Source of the DNA: JAWKXU01 sp964468045
GTDB lineage: Bacteria > Pseudomonadota > Alphaproteobacteria > Sphingomonadales > Sphingomonadaceae
Direction of reading: 5' to 3'
Assembly: GCA_964468045.1 (NCBI GenBank)
Contig: CAYXTO010000002.1
Coordinates: 62,001-126,000 of the forward strand
Length of the DNA: 64,000 nt
In this document: in pieces, positions 44,219-53,723 of the stretch
Numbering within the stretch: position 1 is the stretch's first letter
Layout of the letters: each line of letters begins with the position of its first letter
Notes under the pieces: generated by a model
Seen by the model: only the letters and a program-made list of their open reading frames with translations
Told to the model about the DNA's origin: nothing
Databases searched by the model: none
Position numbers and translations under genes: made by a program

Positions 44219-44259
44219 TTTATCCCACAATTCGCGAAAACGCGAATTTGCGGGATAAA
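44219..44259. repeat. Long near-perfect hairpin after DUF305 gene
   Basis: Left arm TTTATCCCACAATTCGCG (44219-44236) and right arm CGCGAATTTGCGGGATAAA (44241-44259) pair with one mismatch and one bulge around AAAA. It lies 15 bp after the last gene of the metal island. No U-tract follows, so a simple terminator is not certain. The region 44,205-44,723 has no credible gene; a second 7-bp inverted repeat (44434-44463) is the only other structure. Confidence 0.6.
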
Positions 44260-44723
44260 AACCCGATGGGATGGCTGTGCGGAGATGGTCCGCTGACTGC
44301 TTTTGCGGACTTGTGTTGGCGATGCTAAGACAGGAAAAGTGTTGGTGTCGAGTCCTGAAAAAGGCATCGAACCAATGCATTAGCTGGGATTTGCGGGCCT
44401 TTTGAGGGCTTTTTGGCCAAGCCGAATTTTTTAAGCATCTGAAAAGACGCGAAAAAAGATGCTGAATGTGATGCCTCTTCTGGCACCATTTCCCGTTCGA
44501 TGCCTGCAATGGCGGCGCGGGCAGCCGTGTCGCAGGCGATGGAAAAGCGCCTCGCGGCACTGCGAAATGTCGGGGCGAAATGTCGAGCGGGAATGAAGTG
44601 CCTTCTCGGCCCGCCAATCTGCCTGTTTGAAGATTTGAAGAACAGATTTCCCGGCTCACAAGTCCGTGGGCGCGGCGAATGCATGTCCCGGCGGCTTTGA
44701 GCCACCGGGACAGCCTTGCCTTG

Positions 44724-44930
44724 TCAGGCAGCGGCGAGATTGACCGCGGATTCCTTGCCGTTCCGGCCCTGCTCGACGTCATAGGACACGCGCTGGTCTT
44801 TATCGAGCGAATGCATGCCCGCAGCTTGCACCGCGGAGATGTGGACGAAGCTGTCCTTGCCGCCATCGTCGGGCTGGATGAAGCCATAACCCTTGTCGGT
44901 ATTGAAGAATTTAACTGTGCCAATCGGCAT
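44724..44930 (-). CDS. cspA: Cold-shock protein CspA family
   Basis: 68 residues. OB-fold with RNP1 KGYGFIQ and RNP2 DSFVHIS; starts GTVKFFN. It binds ssDNA and RNA as chaperone. The larger frame running through this site (44210-44923) is not a gene. The 329 bp between it and gdhA contain its presumed leader and the gdhA promoter; no structure was resolved there. Confidence 0.95.
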   Translation of the reverse strand: MPIGTVKFFNTDKGYGFIQPDDGGKDSFVHISAVQAAGMHSLDKDQRVSYDVEQGRNGKESAVNLAAA

Positions 44931-45259
44931 GATCTGTTCCTTTCAAGAAACGTTTACGTCGCCCGCGACATGCGGGCTCCGGGCGTGCGTCAAGTCGTCC
45001 AATGAAAGGAAGTCGTCGTACGGGTTGAGCATATCCCGAAAATTTTCGGGCGCTGCAAAACACCTAGCGCCGAAGTCCGTCGCAAATTTTCGACGTCAGC
45101 GAGGCCTGTATAGCACGGCGAGGGGATTATCCCTAGAAGAAAGGGCCTGACACGTAATTGCTGTTCAGGCGGGTAGTGAATCATGCCCTTCAAAGGGTTG
45201 GTATGCTGGCGACGGGCTGCTAGCGGGCCGGGATCGGCCACTCTGCCATGGTAGGATAA

Positions 45260-46606
45260 ATGTCCAAAATCGATGAAAAACTGGAACCCATCCTTGCTCA
45301 GGTCCAGCGCCGCAATGCGGGCGAAGCGGAATTCCACCAAGCCGTCACCGAAGTTCTCGAAAGCCTGGGCCGGGTCGTCGCCAAGCGGCCGGATTATCTC
45401 GATCACGCCCTGATCGAACGGATATGCGAGCCGGAGCGCCAGATCATCTTCCGCGTGCCGTGGGTCGACGATCGCGGCGACGTGCGGATCAACCGGGGTT
45501 TTCGCGTGCAGTTCAATTCGGCGCTCGGCCCCTACAAGGGCGGCCTGCGCTTCCATCCTTCCGTAAACATCGGAATCATCAAGTTCCTGGGTTTCGAGCA
45601 GATTTTCAAGAACGCCCTCACCGGGCTGCCGATCGGTGGCGGCAAGGGCGGGTCGGACTTCGATCCCAAGGGCCGCTCGGATGGCGAGATCATGCGATTC
45701 TGCCAGTCCTACATGACCGAGCTGCACCGCCATCTGGGCGAATACACTGACGTTCCGGCCGGCGACATCGGGGTCGGCGGGCGAGAGATCGGCTATCTTT
45801 TCGGCCAGTACAAGCGACTCACCAACCGGTACGAGGCGGGCGTTCTTACCGGCAAGGGCCTGGTCTATGGCGGGTCGCGCGCGCGGACCGAGGCAACGGG
45901 CTATGGCGCCGTCTATTTCGTGGAGCGGATGCTCGGCACGCGCGGGACCGGGTTCGCGGACAGGCGCGCGGTGGTGTCCGGTTCGGGCAATGTCGCCATC
46001 TATACTATCGAGAAGATCCAGGAACTTGGCGGCAAGGTCGTCGCCTGTTCGGATTCGGGCGGCTATGTCGTGGACGAGGACGGTATCGACCTCGAACTGC
46101 TCAAGGATATCAAGGAAGTCCGGCGCGAACGGATCTCGGAATACGTGGCCCGGCAATCGCGCGCGCACTTCATCGACAGCGGCTCCATCTGGGACGTGCC
46201 CTGCGATATCGCGATGCCGTCGGCGACCCAGAACGAACTGACCGGCCGGGATGCCCGCCAGCTGATCGCCAATGGCATCGTCGCCGTGGGCGAGGGCGCC
46301 AACATGCCGTCGACGCCGGAAGCGGTCCGGCTGTTTCAGGAAGCGGGCGTCCTGTTCGGCCCCGGCAAGGCCGCCAATGCCGGTGGCGTGGCGACCTCCG
46401 CGCTGGAAATGCAGCAGAACGCTTCGCGCGACAGCTGGACTTTCGAGCGGACGGAGTTGCGGCTGGCCGAGATCATGCGTGGCATCCATGACGTTTGCGC
46501 TGCCACGGCGGAAGAATACGGAAAGCCTGGCGACTATGTGCTGGGCGCGAATATCGCAGGGTTCGTGCGCGTCGCTGAAGCCATGAGGGCATTCGGCGTG
46601 ATATAG
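45260..46606 (+). CDS. gdhA: Glutamate dehydrogenase (NADP type)
   Basis: 448 residues, the length of hexameric bacterial GDH. Substrate region GPYKGGLRFHPSVN, catalytic LTGLPIGGGKGGSDFDPKG with its Lys, NAD(P) motif VVSGSGNVAIYTIEK, and MPSATQNELTGRDA. Interconverts glutamate and 2-oxoglutarate plus ammonium. SD AGGAT precedes ATG 45260. Stand-alone gene. Confidence 0.97.
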   Translation: MSKIDEKLEPILAQVQRRNAGEAEFHQAVTEVLESLGRVVAKRPDYLDHALIERICEPERQIIFRVPWVDDRGDVRINRGFRVQFNSALGPYKGGLRFHPSVNIGIIKFLGFEQIFKNALTGLPIGGGKGGSDFDPKGRSDGEIMRFCQSYMTELHRHLGEYTDVPAGDIGVGGREIGYLFGQYKRLTNRYEAGVLTGKGLVYGGSRARTEATGYGAVYFVERMLGTRGTGFADRRAVVSGSGNVAIYTIEKIQELGGKVVACSDSGGYVVDEDGIDLELLKDIKEVRRERISEYVARQSRAHFIDSGSIWDVPCDIAMPSATQNELTGRDARQLIANGIVAVGEGANMPSTPEAVRLFQEAGVLFGPGKAANAGGVATSALEMQQNASRDSWTFERTELRLAEIMRGIHDVCAATAEEYGKPGDYVLGANIAGFVRVAEAMRAFGVI

Positions 46607-46786
46607 ACCGCCGCAGGTAGTCGGAACGCCCGCAAGCATGGAGCGAAGGTGGCGAGCCCGGGCACGACGCTGGGCGCCAGAATTACGCTGAACGCTTCGC
46701 GCGTGTCTTCGAACTCGCGGAAGCCATCCTTGCGAGCAGAATGGTTCAGCCAGAACCGGAATGGGTCTGGAATTTGCCTGTTTTCC

Positions 46787-46830
46787 GTGATTTCCGAGTC
46801 AGCAAGTGATTCCACTTGCTTCGAAATCAC
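46787..46830. terminator. Nested stem-loop between gdhA and the MgtC-like gene
   Basis: Inner arms AGCAAGTG/CACTTGCT (46801-46820, 4-base loop) are enclosed by outer arms GTGATTTC/GAAATCAC (46787-46794, 46823-46830). It lies 2 bp beyond the stop of the convergent MgtC-like gene and 180 bp after gdhA; a bidirectional terminator is the simplest reading. Confidence 0.6.
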
Positions 46831-46831
46831 T

Positions 46832-47365
46832 CTAACGGTCGTTTTCCTGCGGGCCGGAAATATCCGCCTCCTGCGGAACAGCGGATCCGCGCCGGTTGGG
46901 CATGACGATGTCATCATCCTGCGTGCTTGCCTTGCCTCTGGAGGGCTTTATGCGGCGCTCGAGGATGAGAAGCGCTGACAGCAATACGAGGGCGATCAGC
47001 GAGCCCGTCAGAACAAGCACGTATTGCCCGGCGCCCGCGGTGATGCCGACCGCTGCCGCCATCCACAGGCTGGCGGCCGTCGTCATGTTGCGCACGTCTC
47101 CGCCCCTTACGAAAATCAAGCCGCCAGCGATAAAGCCGATTGCCTGCGCGAGGCCCTGGATCACCCGAACAGGATCGCTTTCGGCATAAAGGGCGGACAA
47201 TTCTATGGCTGACAGGGTCAGCATCGCGGAGCTCAGCGCGACAAGTCCGTGCGTGCGCAGGCCGGCATCGTGGCCACCCCGTTCGCGCTCGAAGCCCAGC
47301 ATCAGGCCCAATACTGTCGCCAAGGTCAGGCGGATGAGAGTGGCGCCGAAATCGTTTTCCAACAT
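46832..47365 (-). CDS. MgtC/SapB-family membrane protein
   Basis: 177 residues. TM-rich N-terminal domain with LIRLTLATVLGLMLGFERERGG, AGLRTHGLVALSSAMLTL and GLAQAIGFIAGGLIF, then AASLWMAAAVGITAGAGQY, the MgtC family sequence, with a hydrophilic tail replacing the ACT-like domain of longer members. MgtC proteins affect growth in low Mg2+ and modulate ATP synthase in some pathogens. Confidence 0.9.
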   Translation of the reverse strand: MLENDFGATLIRLTLATVLGLMLGFERERGGHDAGLRTHGLVALSSAMLTLSAIELSALYAESDPVRVIQGLAQAIGFIAGGLIFVRGGDVRNMTTAASLWMAAAVGITAGAGQYVLVLTGSLIALVLLSALLILERRIKPSRGKASTQDDDIVMPNRRGSAVPQEADISGPQENDR

Positions 47366-47442
47366 GAGATGATTACCTCCAAGAGGCCAGACCGTTCCAC
47401 TGCATCTTCGGGATTATGTCGCAAGCCAGGGAAGCCACTGCT

Positions 47443-48663
47443 TCACGGCCCGAAGCGGTAGGGATCGAAGCAGGAGATGTCCGGATCGGGTCTACAGGCA
47501 AGCTCCCCGGCGATCAGTTCGGCGGCCAGTGCCGCGAAGGTGATGCCATTGCCGCCAAAACCGCTCGCCAGCCAGAGATGCTCGTGATTGGCAGCCCGCC
47601 CGATCGCGGGCAATCCATCGGGCGATGTTCCGAAGGCGGCCGCCCAGGCGCAATCGAGTTGCAGTTCGCCTCCGATGACGCTGGCGATCTTGCTCTGCAA
47701 TATGCCGGCCTTGGTCCCGATCAGGGCGTCGCGCTGCCTCGCCTCGGCGAAATGCTCGTCCTCGCCGCCAACGATTATTCTGCCGTCCGCGGTGGCGCGC
47801 GCATAGAGATAGGGATCGGAGGCTTCCCAGATCATGGCATTTTCCCGCCACAATGGCGCGACGCCGGGTGAGGTCGCTATGGCGTAGGTGGACGTGACGG
47901 CAAAGGCGGGCGGCAGGAACCAGCGCGCGCGCTCATAACCGGTGGCAAGAATGACCTCTCCTGCCAGAAGCGGGGAACCATCGTCGCTTTGCACCGTGAT
48001 GCCGTCCGAGACTTGCTCCAACGCGGCGACGTCGTGGGGGAAGCTGATGGTGGCCCCCTGTTGCCGTGCCTCGCTCAGCAGCGCTTGCGTCAGTCTGACA
48101 GGGTCGAGCTCGTAGCAGTCGGCCGAGAGCAGCGCGGCGCGAGGCGCAATGCCGAAACGTGCGGTGACATCGCGAGCCGCCAGAAATGTCGAGGGCAGGC
48201 CGGCCGCACGCCGCGCCTGCCCTTCGGCTTCCAGCGCGCGTTCATCCAGAAGCGTACCCGTCAGGTACAGTTCAGGGCGATCCCTGCGCCCGCAATCGAG
48301 GGCCAGAGCATCGATGCGGTCGGACAGGCCGCGAACGGCCGCGTGCATTCGCCGCCAGCGCCGGACGGCTTCGTCGGCGCCAATCATTTCCGATAGATGA
48401 GTAAGCGGAACGTCCGCGCTCCACATTACAAGAGCGGTCGAAGCGGCGGTGCTGCCGTGCGCCGGCGGACGCCGGTCGAGCAGCGCAACGCGTCGACCAT
48501 CTTTCGCGAGCCGCTCCGCCAGCATTGCCCCCATCACTCCGGCGCCGATGATCGCGACATCCACCGGCCCCTGCGGCAAAGGGTCGCAGGGAAGGGCGTC
48601 GTGCTCGTGAGGCTTCCAGCAGGAGCGGCCGCCTCGCAGATCCCTCCTCTCCGTCAGTTCCAT
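47443..48663 (-). CDS. DAO-type FAD-dependent oxidoreductase
   Basis: 406 residues. FAD-binding VDVAIIGAGVMGAMLAERLAKDGRRVALLDRR at residues 34-65 (GxGxxG seen as GAGVMG), a long middle domain, and the closing motif GLPAIGRAANHEHLWLASGFGGNGITFA. Related to glycine/D-amino-acid and gamma-glutamylputrescine oxidases; the substrate is unknown. No N-terminal export signal. The start ATG 48663 has AAGGGA upstream. Confidence 0.85.
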   Translation of the reverse strand: MELTERRDLRGGRSCWKPHEHDALPCDPLPQGPVDVAIIGAGVMGAMLAERLAKDGRRVALLDRRPPAHGSTAASTALVMWSADVPLTHLSEMIGADEAVRRWRRMHAAVRGLSDRIDALALDCGRRDRPELYLTGTLLDERALEAEGQARRAAGLPSTFLAARDVTARFGIAPRAALLSADCYELDPVRLTQALLSEARQQGATISFPHDVAALEQVSDGITVQSDDGSPLLAGEVILATGYERARWFLPPAFAVTSTYAIATSPGVAPLWRENAMIWEASDPYLYARATADGRIIVGGEDEHFAEARQRDALIGTKAGILQSKIASVIGGELQLDCAWAAAFGTSPDGLPAIGRAANHEHLWLASGFGGNGITFAALAAELIAGELACRPDPDISCFDPYRFGP

Positions 48664-48712
48664 CTATTTCCCTTGCCGACAGGTGGACACGCTTTCGAAA
48701 GGAACCGGCATC

Positions 48713-50857
48713 TCACGCGTCGAGATCCACTTTCACCTCTCGTTCCCATAGGCGCAGCCCCCGGCAGAGCTCGAGAAAGGCTTTAGCATCGCCTCCGCTG
48801 CTCAATGAGACGCACCCTTCATCGAGACTATCGGACAGGCCCGACTTGTCGAACAGCGTCGTCGCCTCGGGCGAATAGCCGATGAACTTGCAGTGAGCGA
48901 AAGCGTCGGTGACGAAATCCCGGGCCGCCGCATCGCCCGCCAGCAGGGCAGCGCCCTGTGTGGAGGCGATCACCGCGACCGCGTCGAACAGCACCGAAGG
49001 CCCGCCGTCGATCTTCTGCTTGGCGGCGACGGCCGTTCCGTCGGACAGGGTGACGCCGCCGATCTTCGGGGCGACGACTTCATAGACCGCCTTTTCCTTT
49101 TCCACCGCCGCGACCAGCGCATTGAACAATGCAGCGTTCGCATCGTCGGTGAGCAGGATGCCGAGCTTGCGCCCCGCGAAGCTCCCGGGCCCGTTCCTGA
49201 CTATGCTGAGCGCGTCCGAAGGCGGCAAGTCGGTGATCGTGGCCCGTGCGGCCTTCGCCGGTTCGGGAAGCGGCAGGCCCAGCCCGTTCGCAACCGTCGC
49301 CGCCAGCTCCTCGTCGATATGGCGCAGATGCGAGACGACGCGCGAGCGGATGTCCGGGCGCTCGCACTTGCTCAGCTCGAACACCAGGGCGTCGCCCATA
49401 TGCTTCTGCTCGATCGGTGTCTGGCTGATATAGAATTGCCGCGCCTGGCTATAATGGTCGGCGAAGCTCTCGGGCCTGAGGCGGACCTTGGGACCCGTCT
49501 CCTCCGCGGCAAAGCTGCGGAAGCCGCGCGCCGGATCCTCGCGCGGCCCACCCTCGGCGCCCCAGCTGTTGGGCTCGTAATTGGCGCGCCCGACGGGGTT
49601 GCGCATCGCCATGTGCCCGTCCTGCTGGAAATGCGCCATCGGGCATTTCGGCGCGTTGATCGGGAGATGCGTGAAGTTGGGGCTGCCGAGCCGCTTGAGC
49701 TGGGTATCCAGATAGGAGAAATTGCGCCCCTGCAGCAGCGGATCGTTCGAGAAGTCGATGCCGGGCGGTACGTTCTGCGTGCAGAAGGCGACCTGCTCGG
49801 TCTCGGCGAAGAAATTGTCGGGCATGCGATCGAGGACCAGCCGCCCCACGACCTGCACCGGCACTTCCTCCTCCGGGATGATCTTGGTGGGATCGAGCAC
49901 GTCGAAGGCGAACTGCTCCGCAAAGTCCTCGTCGAACAGCTGCACGCCCAATTCCCATTCCGGAAAGTCGCCGCTGGTGATCGCATCCCACAGGTCGCGG
50001 CGGTGGAAGTCGGGATCGGCGCCATTGATCTTGACGGCCTCGTTCCAGGCGACCGACTGCAGCCCGAGCTTCGGCTTCCAGTGGAACTTGACGAAGGTCG
50101 AACGGTCCTTCGCATCGAGGAAGCGGAAGGTATGGACGCCGAAGCCTTCCATGAAGCGGAAGGAGCGCGGGATCGCCCGGTCCGACATCGTCCACATGAT
50201 CATGTGGAGGCTCTCGGGCGTCAGCGAGATGAAGTCCCAGAAATTGTCATGCGCCGATTGCGCCTGCGGAAAGGCGCGGTCGGGCGCAGGCTTCACCGAG
50301 TGGACGAGGTCGGGGAACTTGATCGCATCTTGGATGAAGAAGACTGGGATGTTATTGCCGACGATGTCCCAGTTACCCTCCTTCGTATAAAGCTTGACCG
50401 CAAAGCCGCGCACGTCGCGGGCGAGGTCGAAGGAGCCTTTGGAGCCCGCCACGGTGGAGAAGCGCACGAAGGCGGGCGTGCGTTCGCCGACGCGCTGGAA
50501 AATGTCCGCGCGGGTGACCTTCGACAGCGATTTCGTCAGCTCGAAATAGCCGTGTGCGCCATAGCCGCGGGCGTGCACGACGCGCTCGGGAATGCGCTCG
50601 TGGTCGAAGTGGAAGATCTTCTCGCGAAAATGGAAGTCCTCCATCAGCGCGGGGCCGCGTGCGCCGTAACGCAGCATGTTCTGGTCGTCGGCGACCGGAG
50701 CGCCCTGCGCCGTGGTCAGGATCGCCACGCCGCCCGCCACCTGATGCGTCTCGCCGCCCGATCCCTGCCGTTCGATGTAGCTCGTCTCGATCTTTGCGCC
50801 GGGCGCCTTGGGCGCTTTCTTCGCGGATTCTCCGGGCTTCTTTTTCTTGCCGGCCAT
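48713..50857 (-). CDS. katE: Large-subunit catalase (HPII/KatE type)
   Basis: 714 residues. Lysine/proline-rich N-terminal extension, then catalase core: RVVHARGYGAHGYFEL with the distal His, FVRFSTVAGSKGSFDLARDVRGFAVK, GNNIPVFFIQDAIKFPD, and the C-terminal flavodoxin-like domain (RKLGILLTDDANAALFNALVAAVEKEK) that defines the large clade-2 catalases. Degrades H2O2. Next to a haemerythrin-like gene on the same strand, 51 bp apart; probably a stationary/general stress pair. Confidence 0.96.
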   Translation of the reverse strand: MAGKKKKPGESAKKAPKAPGAKIETSYIERQGSGGETHQVAGGVAILTTAQGAPVADDQNMLRYGARGPALMEDFHFREKIFHFDHERIPERVVHARGYGAHGYFELTKSLSKVTRADIFQRVGERTPAFVRFSTVAGSKGSFDLARDVRGFAVKLYTKEGNWDIVGNNIPVFFIQDAIKFPDLVHSVKPAPDRAFPQAQSAHDNFWDFISLTPESLHMIMWTMSDRAIPRSFRFMEGFGVHTFRFLDAKDRSTFVKFHWKPKLGLQSVAWNEAVKINGADPDFHRRDLWDAITSGDFPEWELGVQLFDEDFAEQFAFDVLDPTKIIPEEEVPVQVVGRLVLDRMPDNFFAETEQVAFCTQNVPPGIDFSNDPLLQGRNFSYLDTQLKRLGSPNFTHLPINAPKCPMAHFQQDGHMAMRNPVGRANYEPNSWGAEGGPREDPARGFRSFAAEETGPKVRLRPESFADHYSQARQFYISQTPIEQKHMGDALVFELSKCERPDIRSRVVSHLRHIDEELAATVANGLGLPLPEPAKAARATITDLPPSDALSIVRNGPGSFAGRKLGILLTDDANAALFNALVAAVEKEKAVYEVVAPKIGGVTLSDGTAVAAKQKIDGGPSVLFDAVAVIASTQGAALLAGDAAARDFVTDAFAHCKFIGYSPEATTLFDKSGLSDSLDEGCVSLSSGGDAKAFLELCRGLRLWEREVKVDLDA

Positions 50858-50908
50858 GATGCTTTCCTCGTCTCGGACGTCTTTGCCCCCAGTCCTCGAG
50901 GGCGGCGG

Positions 50909-51421
50909 TCAGGCCGGAATGAGCCGGACGGCTTGCAGCTTCGCCAGCGGCAGCCCGCCGTTCTCCGCCCTCGCGAGGAGTTCCTCCTTGCGCGCCAGCA
51001 TCCGGTCTCTCAGTTCGACGAGATCGACGTCGGTTCGCCGGCACTGCGCGAACATGCCGTCCGAGGGCATTTCCTCCTCGTGGACATGGTGCTTGATCTC
51101 CTCCGAAAGCACCGTGACCTTCGCGTCATAGAAGTCCGCGCTCGGGTCCGAGCTTTCGATGTCGTTGATCAGCACCTTGGCGCCGTCATGCTCGACATAG
51201 GCTTCGTCGAGCGTGTCTTCCTCGATCTTACCCCGGAACGCCGGATAGAAGATTTCCTCCTCGATCATCGTGTGGATCTTGAGCTCGTTGCAGATCTCGT
51301 GGGCGAGCATTTGCTTGCGGCTGTCGCCTCTCGCCTTCTCGAACTGCTCGAACAATTCCTCGACCTTGCGATGGTCCGCCTTCAGCAACGCGATCGCATC
51401 CGTAAATTGTGGCTTTGCCAT
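50909..51421 (-). CDS. Haemerythrin HHE-domain protein
   Basis: 170 residues. Helical with iron ligands ADHRKVEELFEQFE, ELKIHTMIEEEIFYPAF, VEHDGAKVLI and IKHHVHEEEMP. This is a stress-related DUF-HHE type common next to catalase genes. It lies 51 bp upstream of katE, likely same transcript. It differs from the haemerythrin protein at 9.7 kb, which has another length and pattern. Confidence 0.88.
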   Translation of the reverse strand: MAKPQFTDAIALLKADHRKVEELFEQFEKARGDSRKQMLAHEICNELKIHTMIEEEIFYPAFRGKIEEDTLDEAYVEHDGAKVLINDIESSDPSADFYDAKVTVLSEEIKHHVHEEEMPSDGMFAQCRRTDVDLVELRDRMLARKEELLARAENGGLPLAKLQAVRLIPA

Positions 51422-51941
51422 GATGGCTCTCCCTTGTGCTGGCCTGCCTAAGGAAGGCGCGAAGCCGGATCGGGTTCCTTGAGAACGACTCGCAGGGGGA
51501 GGTGGGTGAGACGTGCCATTGAAAAGGCCGGGCCCGGCTTATGGTAGAACTGCGCGCAGCATGTGCTTTATGCGGCCCGCGGCCTCGGGTGTGGCAACCA
51601 GATGCAAGCAACGGTCTGGATGCGTACAAGACTGAAATCCAGCCTTGGATTAGCGTAATTTCCGGAAAGCCGGCTTGAAACAGCCTGGCTGGTGGTTGGC
51701 GATCGAAAACGAGCAGGGAAACCGGATCTTGTCAGCCTTCTTCTGCCGGAGATCAGGGTCGTATTGAGCTTTTATCCTGAACCGGGCTGATTACCTGGCG
51801 GGATGCGCTGCGGAAGAACATCCTGACCGTGAAGGGGAACGCCGAAAGCGTCAGGAAATTCTCGACATTGATGGATTGATCGCCTTGGCGGCTATCGTAA
51901 GAGGGTGACTTGTCGTCCGGGCTTCGGATACGGCCCGACGG

Positions 51942-51969
51942 ACCCGCAGGCGCAGTGTTGCCTGCGGGT
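51942..51969 (-). terminator. 10-bp hairpin after the Rieske operon
   Basis: ACCCGCAGGC (51942-51951) and GCCTGCGGGT (51960-51969) with an 8-base loop, 14 bp past the stop of the small ORF. The rest of the 560-bp region up to the haemerythrin gene has no gene and no other clear structure. Confidence 0.55.
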
Positions 51970-51982
51970 AACTCCTTCGGGA

Positions 51983-52327
51983 TCAGCGCAAGCCGCTGTC
52001 GTAGAAGGAGCCCTTCTCGATCATGGCGCGAACGTCGAAACCGCTCGACAGCTCGATCTCCTTCCAGCGCACCGGATTGTCGACCTCGCACATCGCCAGG
52101 GCGGCATTGGCGATGTCCTGCGCCTCGTCCGGTATCTCTTCCAGCGCATACTGATTGAGATAGACCAGTATCTCCTCCATCCAGGGCAGCATGGCGTCAT
52201 AGAAGGCGTTGATCTCTTCCATCGAACTGGATGTGCGCTTGGCCACTCGTTCAGCGGCAGTGGCACTCGCCCAATCCTCCAGGAACGACTTGATGGCATC
52301 GATTGCCGGGTTGGAGATTTCCTTCAT
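51983..52327 (-). CDS. Small protein coupled to the Rieske oxygenase, unknown
   Basis: 114 residues from ATG 52327 (GGGAGTGAGGC upstream), 4 bp after the oxygenase stop. Predicted all-helical: PAIDAIKSFLEDWASATAAERVA, EINAFYDAMLPWMEEILVYLNQY, EEIPDEAQDIANAALAMCEV, and VRWKEIELSSGFDVRAMIEKG. Not the beta subunit of a classic ring-hydroxylating dioxygenase, and no family recognised. Its tight linkage suggests a helper or assembly role; this is inference. Confidence 0.7.
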   Translation of the reverse strand: MKEISNPAIDAIKSFLEDWASATAAERVAKRTSSSMEEINAFYDAMLPWMEEILVYLNQYALEEIPDEAQDIANAALAMCEVDNPVRWKEIELSSGFDVRAMIEKGSFYDSGLR

Positions 52328-52331
52328 TGCC

Positions 52332-53549
52332 TCACTCCCTTCCGACAAAGCGTTTCACCATGTGATAATAGGAGCGGATGATCACCTCCTGCTTCGACAG
52401 GTGCATGTAGGGGATCGCGCCGGAGCGCAGATTCTCCTGGATTCCCTCCACGATCTTCAGGTCTTCGCTGAGCACGTCGCGGATCTGGATGCGACCCTGC
52501 TCGCGATTGAAGCGATCCCCGAAGGTCTCCATCTTCTCGGAGTGGTAGAAATCCACTTCCCAGATGCATGTGTGCGGTGAAACCGGCAGTGTCCGCTGGA
52601 TGAAGATCTGCCCCTTTTGAACGAACAGCACCGTGTTGGGGAACAGCAGGTAGCCATCGAGTATCCAGCGCGGATGCCTGCTGAATTTCAGCACGTTCAA
52701 ATGGTTTGCCTCGAACTCCCTTTCCGGCTCCGCATAGAGCGAAGTCGCGCCGAACTTTGCGGAAAGGAGGCCGATCGGCGTCTGCACCCCCAGCTTTTCC
52801 GGCCGGAACAGGTGATGGCCGCCCGGCACGCCGATCGAATTTTCGAAGATGTAGGGACGCGTGGTTTCCGCCGTCACGTTGCGGGCGATGGTGCGCCGGT
52901 GGCCATAGGTGATGTGATAGCCTTCCACCTGCGCATCGACCGGGCTTTTCCAGTTGGACTTCACTTCGGATTTCCACCCGAAGCTCCACGACCATTGATC
53001 GTCGCCGACATATTGCGCGAGCCCTTCGCTCAGCGGCGCGAGATATTCCTGCAGTGACCATTGCGGCCGCGGATCGAGATTGATGAAGACGAAGCCGCCC
53101 CACGCATCCACCGCGACCGGGCGCAAACCTTCCGTGCTCTTGTCGAGGCAACCGAAGGTTTCCTCGTCCGGCACGTTGAGCAGGTCGCCATGCAGGCCGA
53201 AGGCCCAGCCGTGATAGGGGCAGATCATCCCGCCACGCAGCCTGCCCTGCTGTTCCGTCACGATCTTCGTGCCGCGATGGGTGCAAGCGTTGTAGAAGCC
53301 CCTGAGGGCGTCGTCCTTGCCCTTCACCACCACCACCGAGGTCGACAGCGCATCGATCTGGAAGGTGAAGAAATCCCCGGGCTTGGCCAGGTCCGAGGCG
53401 CGGCCGGCGAGCAGCCAGCATCTGGCGAAGATGTGCTTCAGTTCCAGCTCGTAGTGAGCGGCGCTGGTGTAGAAGTCGGTCGGCAGTTTCTCCGTGCCCA
53501 GCGCATGGGTGCCCTGTTCGGGCAGCGGTGAATCGAGAATGGCGTCCAT
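52332..53549 (-). CDS. Rieske non-haem iron oxygenase, alpha subunit
   Basis: 405 residues. Rieske [2Fe-2S] motif CTHRG ... CPYHGW (Cys89, His91, Cys110, His113). Mononuclear iron region DAQVEGYHITYGH (about 205-217) with the bridging acidic residue, where the usual Asn-x-x-Glu is VDAQVEG. C-terminal iron Asp in the region ERIQIRDVLSEDL-like (RIQIRDVLSEDLKIV). It should hydroxylate or demethylate an aromatic or amine substrate, needing an external reductase, which is not in this window. Divergent from an AraC regulator. Confidence 0.9.
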   Translation of the reverse strand: MDAILDSPLPEQGTHALGTEKLPTDFYTSAAHYELELKHIFARCWLLAGRASDLAKPGDFFTFQIDALSTSVVVVKGKDDALRGFYNACTHRGTKIVTEQQGRLRGGMICPYHGWAFGLHGDLLNVPDEETFGCLDKSTEGLRPVAVDAWGGFVFINLDPRPQWSLQEYLAPLSEGLAQYVGDDQWSWSFGWKSEVKSNWKSPVDAQVEGYHITYGHRRTIARNVTAETTRPYIFENSIGVPGGHHLFRPEKLGVQTPIGLLSAKFGATSLYAEPEREFEANHLNVLKFSRHPRWILDGYLLFPNTVLFVQKGQIFIQRTLPVSPHTCIWEVDFYHSEKMETFGDRFNREQGRIQIRDVLSEDLKIVEGIQENLRSGAIPYMHLSKQEVIIRSYYHMVKRFVGRE

Positions 53550-53723
53550 GGCGGGCCCTTGGTCAATTGCGGTCTGGCCTGATTTTACCTGCTATGCCTG
53601 CAAAGCGCTTGGACCGCGGCGCACTGCGCGCCAGAACCGGGGTGCACTGGCGCCGCCCTTGCCAAGCAGGGCCGTCGCGATCTAGCATCCGCGCTAACGT
53701 TCAATCATCGAACGGTGAGAGAG

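Noticed and set aside
44210..44923. 237-codon frame overlapping cspA on the same strand
   Set aside because: Low-complexity composition, passes through the hairpin and overlaps a certain cold-shock gene in another frame.
44990..46639. 549-codon frame on the minus strand
   Set aside because: Antisense to gdhA, no protein-like motifs.
48893..51451. 852-codon open frame on the plus strand
   Set aside because: It is antisense to the katE and haemerythrin genes, which have clear motifs; such long antisense frames are common in GC-rich DNA.
51422..51982. Search for tRNA or small gene in the 560-bp gap
   Set aside because: No cloverleaf or T-loop sequence and no frame with protein-like composition; only a hairpin at 51,942-51,969.
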